Origin: Planctomycetota bacterium
GTDB taxonomy: Bacteria > Planctomycetota > Planctomycetia > Planctomycetales > Planctomycetaceae
Length of the DNA: 17,227 bases
Assembly: GCA_013151585.1 (NCBI GenBank)
Contig: JAADHY010000177.1
Coordinates: 1 to 17,227 of the forward strand
Direction: 5' to 3'
Below the pieces are notes generated by a model. That model made no database searches. It saw nothing but the letters and a program-made list of their open reading frames with translations, and was not told where the DNA came from. Both the position numbers and the translations under genes were made by a program. Shown here in pieces: positions 7,081 through 14,690 of the stretch (position 1 is its first letter; every line of letters begins with the position of its first letter).

Positions 7081-7488
7081 AACGCAGCACCGCACCGCCG
7101 CCGAGGCGGCTTACGTCCGTGGCGCATCATTGCGGCCCGCGCCGCTCCCGCCAGCTCACCGGGGAACAGTCGGTGGACGTCCGATCAAGACCGACAGCGT
7201 CTGCCGCGGCGGGGGAACTTCTTTTGCCGTTCGGCGCGATATCTTCCACTTTGTGAACGGTCACAAGAAGACGACTTCGAGACGATGATGCTGGACAAAG
7301 CACAGCGCGGTGGCCGAAGACGTGCGCTGTCGGCTCCGTGCGTCCACCGGCCGATGGTCGGCCCTCACGGTCCGTGATCACGGACTGGTCATTGGCAAGG
7401 GAGAGGCGTTTCTTCGTAAACTCCCGCGCGGATACGCTCGCGAGCGATCCGGGTGACCCGCGATTGGGAACAGGGGGAAAGAGGCCCA
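7081..7488. other. Intergenic gap between glpK and the Nudix gene
   Basis: About 408 bp without a supportable gene. A short hairpin just after glpK (GCCGC-CGAG-GCGGC, 7097-7110) lacks a T tract. A 6-bp hairpin, GGCCGA-TGG-TCGGCC, is at 7349-7363. The most notable site is the 16-bp perfect palindrome listed separately. Confidence 0.5.
7370..7385. promoter_or_regulatory. Perfect 16-bp palindrome, possible operator
   Basis: GTCCGTGATCACGGAC is an uninterrupted perfect palindrome about 100 bp upstream of the Nudix start codon. Its lack of a loop suits a dimeric DNA-binding protein better than an RNA hairpin. No matching regulator is encoded nearby, so operator function is only a suggestion. Confidence 0.3.
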
Positions 7489-7956
7489 ATGGCCAAAATC
7501 AGCGCTGGGTTGGTTATGTATCGCATTCACCGTGGGAGGCCGGAGTTCTTACTGGTGCATCCCGGCGGCCCGTTCTTCAAGAACAAGGACGAAGGCGCGT
7601 GGTCGATTCCAAAAGGGGAAGTCGACCCGGGCGAAGACTTGCTAGCAGCCGCGCAGCGAGAGTTTCGCGAAGAGCTGGGTCTGGAGCCGCAGGGCCCTTT
7701 TCTCCCGTTGGAACCGATCCGCCAAAAGTCGGGCAAGCGCGTTTACGCGTGGGCTTTCGAAGGCGATTGCGATCCCAGCCGTATTCGGAGTAATACGTTC
7801 ACAATGGAGTGGCCGCCCAAGTCCGGGCGCAGGGTTGAGTTCCCCGAAATCGACCGGGCTGCTTTCTTCGATCTCGATATAGCTTGCAAGAAAATCTTGC
7901 CCGCTCAACGGCCGCTCTTAGAGCAACTTTTCCGCCTCCTCTCGAAGGACTCCTGA
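7489..7956 (+). CDS. Nudix hydrolase (predicted NTP pyrophosphohydrolase type)
   Basis: This 155-residue protein carries an exact Nudix box at residues 43-65: G43, E49, R57-E58, E61-E62, G64 in GEVDPGEDLLAAAQ followed by REFREELGL. The glutamates coordinate the divalent metal used to cleave a nucleoside diphosphate linked to another group. The start, SAGLVMYRIHRGRPEFLLVHPGGPFF, and the WSIPKGE stretch resemble the group of small predicted NTP pyrophosphohydrolases sometimes placed in COG4119. The exact substrate cannot be read from the sequence. The start at 7489 is preferred because GGGGAAAGAGG lies just upstream and the fold begins at AKISAGLV. An in-frame ATG at 7453 would add 12 unlikely residues. 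It stands alone, about 400 bp after glpK and 211 bp before the GH13_18 gene. Confidence 0.92.
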   Translation: MAKISAGLVMYRIHRGRPEFLLVHPGGPFFKNKDEGAWSIPKGEVDPGEDLLAAAQREFREELGLEPQGPFLPLEPIRQKSGKRVYAWAFEGDCDPSRIRSNTFTMEWPPKSGRRVEFPEIDRAAFFDLDIACKKILPAQRPLLEQLFRLLSKDS

Positions 7957-8167
7957 CCCGCGGTGAGGGCAAGTCTCTTGCGTCCAGAGGCGTCTGCTTG
8001 CTATACAGCACGCGTCTTCCGACAGTCGAAGGACCTTCCGGCGCCAAACGGTTCGGAGGTTTCGCGCCGCGGGTCGCCTGAGTGGGGCCATCTGCTGACT
8101 TCACATTTGGTTTCGACGCACATCTCGGCTGACGATTCCCTTTTCGAAAGGACGGCCAGAAGACGAT

Positions 8168-9916
8168 ATGGAAATTCCCCAGGATGTTTTCTCCTCGATT
8201 GCTGAAATTCTGGAACGACTGTACGGCGCCGATGCAGCGGCTTGGACGGACCGCATCGCCGGCCTGGTAACCGACTTCAGTCCGCCACAGACAACCCACC
8301 GCGACGGCTTGTGGGATCAGCGCGACGTCGTGCTGATCACTTACGGTGATCAAGTGCGCGACGAGCGACACCAACCGCTCCAGGCCTTACGCCACTTCTT
8401 GCTCGACCACGGGTTCGACCGCCTCTTTAGCGTCGTCCATTTGCTGCCGTGCTTTCCGTTCACTTCGGACGACGGTTTTGCCGTCAAAGACTACCGAACC
8501 ATCGACCCTCGACTGGGCACCTGGGATGACGTTGGCGAACTGAACCGGTCCTTCGATTTGATGTTGGACCTGGTCTTGAACCACTGCTCGCGACAACATC
8601 CGTGGTTCCAGGCCTATTTGGCGGGGCAGAAGCCGTACGACGAGTATTTCATCGAGGTCGATCCGGCGACGGACCTTTCGGCCGTCGTGCGGCCGCGCAG
8701 CTCACCTTTGCTCACGCCCGTCGAGACCAGCCGTGGAGTGCGCTACGTCTGGACCACCTTCAGCGACGACCAGATCGACCTGAACTACGCCAACCCGGCC
8801 GTGCTCACGGAGATGCTCAGCATTCTGCTCGAGTACGTTCAGCGAGGGGCTCGCATCATTCGACTCGACGCCATCGCTTACCTGTGGAAGCGGATCGGCA
8901 CGCCGTGTATCCATCTGCCAGAGGCCCATTTGGTCGTGAAGCTGATGCGACGTTTGCTCGATGCCGTCGCTCCCGGCACCCTCGTTTTGACCGAAACCAA
9001 CGTGCCGCACAAAGAGAACATCAGCTATTTTGGCGACGGCGACGAGGCGCATATCGTTTATCAGTTCAGTCTGGCTCCGTTGCTGCTCGATGCCTATTTG
9101 TCAGGAGAAGCCCGGCCCCTGATGCGATGGCTGCACGAACTGTGTGAAGAAGACCCTCTGCCGCCGAACACGACCTTCCTCAACTTCACCGCCTCTCATG
9201 ACGGCATTGGTGTCCGACCACTGGAGGGGCTGGTTTCGGAAGAACGGTTTGAACGTCTGATCCGGGCGATCACTGACCGCGGCGGCCTGGTCAGCACACG
9301 ACGCAACTCGGACGGCAGCGACACGCCCTACGAACTCAACATCACATATTTCGATGCTTTGGGCGAGCCCGAAGGGCTCACCCCGGCCCTACACGCCCGA
9401 CGGTTCCTGTCGACGCAAGCCGTCATGCTTGCGCTGCCAGGAATCCCGGCCGTTTACTTCCACAGCCTGACCGCAACGCCCAATGACCATGAAGGCGTGA
9501 AACGAACAGGACACGCCCGAGCGATCAATCGGCGACGATTCACCCGGGCGGAGCTTGACGAACTGGTCGGCCGGGCCGGTTCGCCGCAGCAGATCGTCTT
9601 TTCGGAATACAAGAGGATGCTGGACCGCCGAATCGCTCAACCCGCCTTCCACCCAGCCGCCGATCAGCAAGTGATCGAACTCGGCGATCCGGCGTTGATC
9701 TCCTTTCTGCGATACGATCCTGCGTCGGGTCAGCGGATCTGGACGATCGCCAACACCGGCCGGCAGCAGCGGCGAGTCGATCTTTCCGCTCTGCCCGAGT
9801 TCCAACCGCAAGAGGACCTGCTCTCCGAAGCTGCTGTGTCCCCGGGCCAGCGCCACCTGACATTGCAGGGCTGGCAAACTGTCTGGCTCAGTGACCGGAA
9901 CGCCGGCCCGGGCTGA
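8168..9916 (+). CDS. GH13_18 sucrose-phosphorylase-like glycoside phosphorylase
   Basis: This 582-residue TIM-barrel enzyme belongs to glycoside hydrolase family 13, subfamily 18. The expected nucleophile is D234 in RIIRLDAIAYLWK, the acid/base is E276 in LTETNVPHKENISYFGDGDE, and the transition-state Asp is D345 in TASHDGIGVRP. CFPFTSDDGFAVKDYR (95-110) matches the family's substrate loop. The segments TNVPHKENISYFG and EAHIVYQFSLAPLLL look more like the glucosylglycerate/glucosylglycerol phosphorylase branch than like true sucrose phosphorylases, but this is judged by eye. Such enzymes release glucose 1-phosphate from an alpha-glucoside using phosphate, in the cytoplasm; no signal peptide is seen. 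AAGGA lies about 15 bases before the ATG, a long spacing. The neighbouring glycerol kinase fits glucosylglycerol as substrate, but glucosylglycerate or a sucrose derivative remain possible. Confidence 0.88.
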   Translation: MEIPQDVFSSIAEILERLYGADAAAWTDRIAGLVTDFSPPQTTHRDGLWDQRDVVLITYGDQVRDERHQPLQALRHFLLDHGFDRLFSVVHLLPCFPFTSDDGFAVKDYRTIDPRLGTWDDVGELNRSFDLMLDLVLNHCSRQHPWFQAYLAGQKPYDEYFIEVDPATDLSAVVRPRSSPLLTPVETSRGVRYVWTTFSDDQIDLNYANPAVLTEMLSILLEYVQRGARIIRLDAIAYLWKRIGTPCIHLPEAHLVVKLMRRLLDAVAPGTLVLTETNVPHKENISYFGDGDEAHIVYQFSLAPLLLDAYLSGEARPLMRWLHELCEEDPLPPNTTFLNFTASHDGIGVRPLEGLVSEERFERLIRAITDRGGLVSTRRNSDGSDTPYELNITYFDALGEPEGLTPALHARRFLSTQAVMLALPGIPAVYFHSLTATPNDHEGVKRTGHARAINRRRFTRAELDELVGRAGSPQQIVFSEYKRMLDRRIAQPAFHPAADQQVIELGDPALISFLRYDPASGQRIWTIANTGRQQRRVDLSALPEFQPQEDLLSEAAVSPGQRHLTLQGWQTVWLSDRNAGPG

Positions 9917-10092
9917 GCCGAACGCGATCTCGAAAGAAGTCCTCCGCCCACGACAATCAAAACCTCGGCACGGCGGACCACGGGAGCTGAAGAGAGACGA
10001 GTCAGTGAAAGTGGCCCGCGAAAAGCCGCGGAGCCGTTTGCGACGCAGAAGGAGGTGACGGGGCTGGGTCACGAAAAGCCGCGGCCTTGGTC

Positions 10093-10121
10093 TTGGCGAA
10101 GCCCGGACCGGCGAGTATACT
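10093..10121 (+). promoter_or_regulatory. Sigma70-type promoter of tRNA-Gln
   Basis: TTGGCG (10093-10098) and TATACT (10116-10121) are separated by exactly 17 bp and lie about 55 bp before the tRNA. This is the best -35/-10 pair seen in the window. The gap before it (9917-10092) holds a 13-bp direct repeat, CGAAAAGCCGCGG, at 10019-10031 and 10072-10084, and no gene. Confidence 0.65.
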
Positions 10122-10175
10122 TCTCGCAGACGAAGTGGAGCTCCAGAAGGAGCCCTCGCTGCCCAGCAGCTTCCC

Positions 10176-10246
10176 TGCCCGGTGGTGTAACGGTAGCACG
10201 AGTGACTCTGGATCACTTAGTCTAGGTTCGAATCCTAGCCGGGCAA
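10176..10246 (+). tRNA. tRNA-Gln (anticodon CTG)
   Basis: A full cloverleaf can be drawn. The acceptor stem TGCCCGG (10176-10182) pairs with CCGGGCA (10239-10245), with discriminator A10246. The anticodon stem AGTGA/TCACT encloses the loop CTCTGGA, giving anticodon CTG (10208-10210), which reads CAG (glutamine). The T arm is CTAGG-TTCGAAT-CCTAG. The D arm contains GTGTAACGGTAGCAC. The 3' CCA is not encoded (CTG follows), so it must be added after transcription. The length is 71 nt. Confidence 0.96.
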
Positions 10247-10586
10247 CTGACGGCAGTCGGCCTGCTCCGCGAGGACGGGCACCAGCGTTAACGGGCAGTG
10301 CTCCGCCGCAGATTACGGCTGCCATGTTCTTTTTCACGCTCTGCTGGCAATGCGGCGCCTCGCGAAACAAGGCGAGGCAGCACAGTCCCACAGTCCGACG
10401 CGATGAGAGTCCTCGTGAGGACCGTCAAAGCCGCTCTGGCTTCGGGGCAGGGGCGCCGACGCGAAATGCTGGTGGCATCGACCCGGGGGAAAGTACAGCG
10501 CCCCGAACCGGAAACGGCTCTGCTCGTGCAAGCGGTCGGGATGCCCTGAGACGGCCGTCGCTTGGAATCATGGAAAGGCCGCTGAC
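10247..10586. other. Intergenic gap between tRNA-Gln and the convergent permease gene
   Basis: About 340 bp with no supportable gene. A perfect 7-bp stem hairpin with an 8-nt loop, GCCTCGC-GAAACAAG-GCGAGGC, sits at 10357-10378 between convergent transcription units. It has no T tract on either side, so termination is only possible, not shown. Short open frames on both strands are Arg-rich and unrecognised. Confidence 0.45.
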
Positions 10587-12371
10587 TCAAAATGGCCAAA
10601 CGATCGGAGCCAGAAAGACCGTCACGGCCCAGATGAGCAGGCTGAGCGGCACCCCCAATCGCAGAAAGTCGCTGGCACGATAGCCTCCGGGCCCTATAAC
10701 CATCAGATTCGTCTGGTATCCGACTGGGGTTGCGAAGCTGGCTGCCGCGGCCATCATCACCGCGATGGCGAAGGGCATGGGGTCGACCGGTGCTCCCAGT
10801 TGGACACTCAAATTCTCGGCTGCGGCCATGGCGATCGGGAAGATCAGCACGGCTGCCGCTTTCGCGGTGATCAGATTCGTCAGCACCATGGTGATGGCAT
10901 AGACGGTCGCCAGCACCAGCCACGGATGACTCCCCATAACCGCGATCAGATGGTGGGCCAAAAAGCTGGCTGCGCCGCTCAGTTCGACCGCTTTTCCTAT
11001 CCCCAACCCGGCCCCGATCACCAGCAAAACGGTCAAATCGACCGCCCGTTTTGCCTCCGACGCCCGGCAGCACCGCGTGGCGATCATCAACATCGCCGCC
11101 GCCAGCGCCGCCTTCAACATGCTCAGCAGCCCCAAGGCGACCGTCAGCACCATCGCGGCCAGAATCGTCCTCGCGACCCATGCCCGCTCGTGTCGAGGCG
11201 GTGTTGAATCCTCAACCGCGCTGACCAGGAAGAAATCCCGTGAGTTCCTTTGCTGCTCCAGGAACGACGGATGAGCCTCGAGCAGCAGCGTGTCCCCCGG
11301 TTGCAGGACGATATCGCCGATCTTTTTCCGAATGCGCTCGCCGCTGCGGGCCACCGCGATCACTGCTGCGTTGTAACGCGTTCGGAATTTGGCCTCGCGA
11401 ATCGTTTGCCGGAGGATGGGGCAACTGTCCGAGACGACCGCTTCAATCAAACAACGTTCTGATCGAGGCTGATTCAGTTTGAAAACCTGGTCTGTCGCAG
11501 GCCGTAGCCCCGGAATCCGCTGCAGTTCGACCACCGACTCGACAATGCCCACAAACACCAGCCGGTCATGGCCCTGGATGCGTTCGTGCGGCGAGACGGC
11601 CGCCAGCACGTGGTCGCCTCGGTCGATTTCCATGAGGTACATCCCAGTCAGATGACGCAGCCCCGCGTCCTCGATCGTCTTCCCCACGAGGGGGGAATGG
11701 GGTTCGACGAGCATCTCCACGGTGTATTCCCGGGGGTCCTGTAGTAACGTCATCGCCGGCTTGCGATCTTTCAGCAATCGGCGGGAAAACAGCAGCAGGT
11801 AGGCGAGTCCTAACACGGCGGCCGGCAGGCCCACGGCACCGATCTCGAACAGCCCGAGGCTGCGGTGCAGCGTCTCGATCAGCAGACCGTTGACCACCAG
11901 GGTCGTGCTGGTGCCGATCAGCGTGCACAGCCCCCCCAGAATGGCCGCGTAGCTAAGCGGCATCAGCAAATACGACACGGAAATGCGGTGCTTCTTGCTC
12001 CATTCGTGAATGACCGGCAGCAGCATTGCGACCACCGGCGTGTTGTTCAAAAAGGCGCTGGCCACGGCGACGGGCGCTACGACACGCGCTTGCGCCGAAA
12101 GGACCGATTTTGGATGCCCGAGGAGCTGCTGGCTGATGAAGCTGACCGCACCGGTTTGCCGCAATCCTTCCGCTACGATATACAGCAGCGCAACGGTGAT
12201 CAGTCCTTCGTTCCCGAAGCCGGCGAAAGCTTCAATCGGCCCGACCACCCCCGCCAGCAGCAGCAAGGCCAGGCCGCCCAGCAGGATCAAATCCGGCCCC
12301 GCGCGCAGCACCGACAGGCCGACTACAACGGCCAGCAAAACAGCAAGCGTGATGGCAATGTCCCAGGTCAT
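10587..12371 (-). CDS. SLC13/DASS-family permease with two internal TrkA-C domains
   Basis: This is a 594-residue polytopic membrane protein. Helices occupy about residues 5-200 and 398-594. The hydrophilic middle (about 215-375) contains two TrkA-C (RCK_C) regulatory domains: VEPHSPLVGKTIEDAGL with LVFVGIVESV, and SDSCPILRQTIREAKFR with GDIVLQPGDTLLLEA. SLC13-type motifs are AFLNNTPVVAMLLP (N109-T111), LIGTSTTLVVNG and the second-half TPVGYQTNLMVIGPGGY. Relatives with this layout include the YfbS-like and sulfate/dicarboxylate transporters, usually sodium-coupled. The substrate is not predictable here. The start at 12371 is 11 nt after the truA stop and gives the usual first helix; upstream in-frame codons lie inside truA. 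It is probably co-transcribed as the last gene of argH-truA-permease. Confidence 0.9.
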   Translation of the reverse strand: MTWDIAITLAVLLAVVVGLSVLRAGPDLILLGGLALLLLAGVVGPIEAFAGFGNEGLITVALLYIVAEGLRQTGAVSFISQQLLGHPKSVLSAQARVVAPVAVASAFLNNTPVVAMLLPVIHEWSKKHRISVSYLLMPLSYAAILGGLCTLIGTSTTLVVNGLLIETLHRSLGLFEIGAVGLPAAVLGLAYLLLFSRRLLKDRKPAMTLLQDPREYTVEMLVEPHSPLVGKTIEDAGLRHLTGMYLMEIDRGDHVLAAVSPHERIQGHDRLVFVGIVESVVELQRIPGLRPATDQVFKLNQPRSERCLIEAVVSDSCPILRQTIREAKFRTRYNAAVIAVARSGERIRKKIGDIVLQPGDTLLLEAHPSFLEQQRNSRDFFLVSAVEDSTPPRHERAWVARTILAAMVLTVALGLLSMLKAALAAAMLMIATRCCRASEAKRAVDLTVLLVIGAGLGIGKAVELSGAASFLAHHLIAVMGSHPWLVLATVYAITMVLTNLITAKAAAVLIFPIAMAAAENLSVQLGAPVDPMPFAIAVMMAAAASFATPVGYQTNLMVIGPGGYRASDFLRLGVPLSLLIWAVTVFLAPIVWPF

Positions 12372-12382
12372 CGGTGCACTCG

Positions 12383-13174
12383 TCAGTACTCCACGCGAAC
12401 CAGGTACAACCCGTGCGGCGGGGCGGTATCGCCGGCCTGGGCCCGGTCTTGGCTTCGCAGGATGCGACGCACGTCCTCGGCAGTCCAGCGACCTCGGCCG
12501 ACATGAACCAAAGTCCCGACAATCGCACGCACCATGTTGTAAAGGAACCCGTCGGCCACGATATCGAGCCAAATGAACTCGCCGGTCGGCTGCGGTGTTC
12601 GATGCAGCGATTCCGACTGCGTCCAAACCGGCCAACCTTCGAATCGATCAACAGTCACTTCGGTCACCGTCCGGACGCTGCTGGCCTTGTTCGGATATTG
12701 AGACTCAAAGGAACGAAAGTCATGAGTGCCGACCAGCACTTGAGCTGCCGCGTGCATGGCCGCTACGTCCAGCGGCGCCCGAAAATGCCACGCGTAGCGC
12801 CGGACGAACGGATCAGGCACGCGGCGATTATGGATCACGTATCGGTAGCGCTTCGCTTTGGCCGAGTAGGTGGCGTGAAACGAGTCGTCGACTTCGGCGG
12901 CCTCACGCACGACCACGTCGTCCGGCAAGAAGTTCTGCAGTCCCGAGCGGATGTTGTCGCACGGAATGGACGATCTCGTCTGGAAATTCGCCACCTGGCC
13001 GAGTGCGTGTACGCCCGAATCGGTCCGGCCGGCCGCGATCAGGTGAACCTGCTCACCCGTCAGCTTCCAAATCGCTCGCTCCACCACCTCTTGCACCGAG
13101 CGTCCATTGGGCTGAATCTGCCAGCCGACATAGCGGGTGCCGTCGTACGCGAGCGTCAAGCGGATATTGCGCAT
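12383..13174 (-). CDS. truA: tRNA pseudouridine(38-40) synthase TruA
   Basis: This 263-residue enzyme converts uridines 38-40 in tRNA anticodon arms to pseudouridine. The N-terminal LAYDGTRYVGWQIQPNGRSV and the catalytic motif AAGRTDSGVHALGQVANF, with nucleophile D52, are diagnostic. YRYVIHNRRVPDPF, the HDFRSFES segment and FLYNMVRAIVGTLVHVGRG complete the family pattern. The start ATG directly abuts the argH stop (TAGATG), so the two are almost certainly translated from one message with coupling. The stop overlaps the region supplying the ribosome site for the SLC13 permease. Length is typical for the family. Confidence 0.97.
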   Translation of the reverse strand: MRNIRLTLAYDGTRYVGWQIQPNGRSVQEVVERAIWKLTGEQVHLIAAGRTDSGVHALGQVANFQTRSSIPCDNIRSGLQNFLPDDVVVREAAEVDDSFHATYSAKAKRYRYVIHNRRVPDPFVRRYAWHFRAPLDVAAMHAAAQVLVGTHDFRSFESQYPNKASSVRTVTEVTVDRFEGWPVWTQSESLHRTPQPTGEFIWLDIVADGFLYNMVRAIVGTLVHVGRGRWTAEDVRRILRSQDRAQAGDTAPPHGLYLVRVEY

Positions 13175-14557
13175 CTACGCCAGTCCCAGCTTCTGCCGCC
13201 AGTAGGACAGTTGTTCTTCGACCGGCCCCCGTCCGCCCGAGCCGTAAGAGCCCAACGCCGCAGCGGCCCGCTCGGCTCCGAGCACCTCGTAGACCTTCTC
13301 GTCGACCGCGGGACAGGCCGCCCGGAATTCTTCCAGCGAGAGATCCTGCAACCGGCAACCTCGCTGCTCGCATTGCTTCACCAACCGGCCGACCGTCTCG
13401 TGGGCCGACCGCATGGGGACACCGCGGCGGATCAGGTATTCCATCAAAGCCGTCGCGTCGAGGAACCCGTCGTCCCTCCGGGCGGCAATCGCCTCCGGCT
13501 GCAGCCGAGCGGCACGCACGAGCTCCGGCGCCAATTCCAGGCAGGCGGCGACTGTGTCATAGGCGTCGAACAGCGCCGGCTTGTCCTCTTGAAGGTCGCG
13601 ATTGTACGCGAGCGGGAGACCTTTCAACAGCACCAACACCTGAGGCACCGCGGCGATGACGCGCGCCGCCTTGCCGCGGATCAGCTCAAGCACGTCCGGG
13701 TTCCGCTTCTGAGGCATGATCGACGAGCCGGTCGTGTAGGCATCCGGCAGCTTTAAGAATCCAAATTCCGTGGTGGACCAAAGAATCCACTCCTCCGCCC
13801 AACCGCTCAAGTGTGTTGCGAGCAGAGCCAGACAGAAAACGAATTCGGCTACGAAGTCGCGATCGCTGGAAACGTCCAGGCTGTTGCGAGCCACGTCGGC
13901 GAAGCCCAATTCCCGCGCGGTCTGCTCGCGGTCAATGGGCAACGTGGTGCCGGCCAATGCTGCCGCCCCAAGCGGGCAGACGTTCACACGGCGACGGCAA
14001 TCGGCCAATCGCTGCCGGTCACGTTCGAACTTCTCGCAATAGGCCAGCCAATAATGGGCCGCCACGACCGGCTGCGCTCGTTGCAAGTGCGTGTAGGCCG
14101 GCACAATAATGTCCAAATCCATTCCGCATCGCTCGACAAAAGCCTTCTGCAAGCCCGTCAGCAGACCGTCCAGCCGGTCGATCGCGTCGCGTACATAAAG
14201 CTTCAGGTCCGTGGCCACCTGATCGTTCCGGCTGCGAGCCGTGTGCAGCTTGCGGCCGACGTCCCCCAGCCGTTCGATCAACGCCGCCTCGATGTGCATG
14301 TGGATGTCTTCCAATTCGACACGCCACGACAGCCGGCCGCTCTGGATGTCTCGGCCGATTTCGTCAAGGCACTCGACGATCTGCTGACATTCATCGGCCG
14401 TCAAAAGTCCGACCTGGGCCAGCATGCGCGCGTGGGCCTGCGAGCCTCGGATGTCCACTTCGGCTAGCCGGGCATCCAGGCTGATGGATTCGGTAAAAGC
14501 TTCGACTTTCGGAGCGGTCGGTTCTTGAAACCGCCCTCCCCACGCTTTTTTACTCAC
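13175..14557 (-). CDS. argH: Argininosuccinate lyase
   Basis: This 460-residue cytoplasmic enzyme splits argininosuccinate to arginine and fumarate in the last step of arginine synthesis. The beginning SKKAWGGRF, the HTARSRNDQ motif (105-113), THLQRAQPV (156-164) and the fumarase/aspartase signature GSSIMPQKRNP (277-287, mobile catalytic-Ser loop) are all present. I choose the GTG at 14557 as start. GGGAG lies nine bases upstream, the protein then begins like its relatives, and the length matches the family. An ATG at 14635 would add 26 residues with no family match. It is the first gene of the argH-truA-permease run, separated from the upstream Fe-S gene by 133 bp. No other arginine gene is nearby. 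Confidence 0.96.
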   Translation of the reverse strand: MSKKAWGGRFQEPTAPKVEAFTESISLDARLAEVDIRGSQAHARMLAQVGLLTADECQQIVECLDEIGRDIQSGRLSWRVELEDIHMHIEAALIERLGDVGRKLHTARSRNDQVATDLKLYVRDAIDRLDGLLTGLQKAFVERCGMDLDIIVPAYTHLQRAQPVVAAHYWLAYCEKFERDRQRLADCRRRVNVCPLGAAALAGTTLPIDREQTARELGFADVARNSLDVSSDRDFVAEFVFCLALLATHLSGWAEEWILWSTTEFGFLKLPDAYTTGSSIMPQKRNPDVLELIRGKAARVIAAVPQVLVLLKGLPLAYNRDLQEDKPALFDAYDTVAACLELAPELVRAARLQPEAIAARRDDGFLDATALMEYLIRRGVPMRSAHETVGRLVKQCEQRGCRLQDLSLEEFRAACPAVDEKVYEVLGAERAAAALGSYGSGGRGPVEEQLSYWRQKLGLA

Positions 14558-14690
14558 CGATTGCGTCTCCCACAGGGCTCCGACGGCTAAGTCCCTCGTT
14601 CCGCATCGCTCTCGATCGCGGTGCGATTCGGACAAAGTCTAAGGCACGGGACCAAACAGCGGCAAGGCTGATCCCCGCAGCAGTCAACGG

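Noticed and set aside
7097..7110. Hairpin just after glpK as an intrinsic terminator
   Set aside because: The stem is only 5 bp with a 4-nt loop and no T tract follows.
7294..7303. GACAAAGCAC match to the terminal repeat of the MITE-like element
   Set aside because: Only 10 bp match, with neither a partner end about 120 bp away nor the element core, so it is likely chance.
12374..13756. 460-residue open frame on the plus strand across truA and argH
   Set aside because: It lies antisense to two unmistakable housekeeping genes, has no recognisable domain, and is explained by GC-rich codon bias.
14558..14635. N-terminal extension of argH from an upstream ATG
   Set aside because: The added 26 residues have no family counterpart, while the GTG at 14557 has a ribosome site and gives the normal ArgH beginning.
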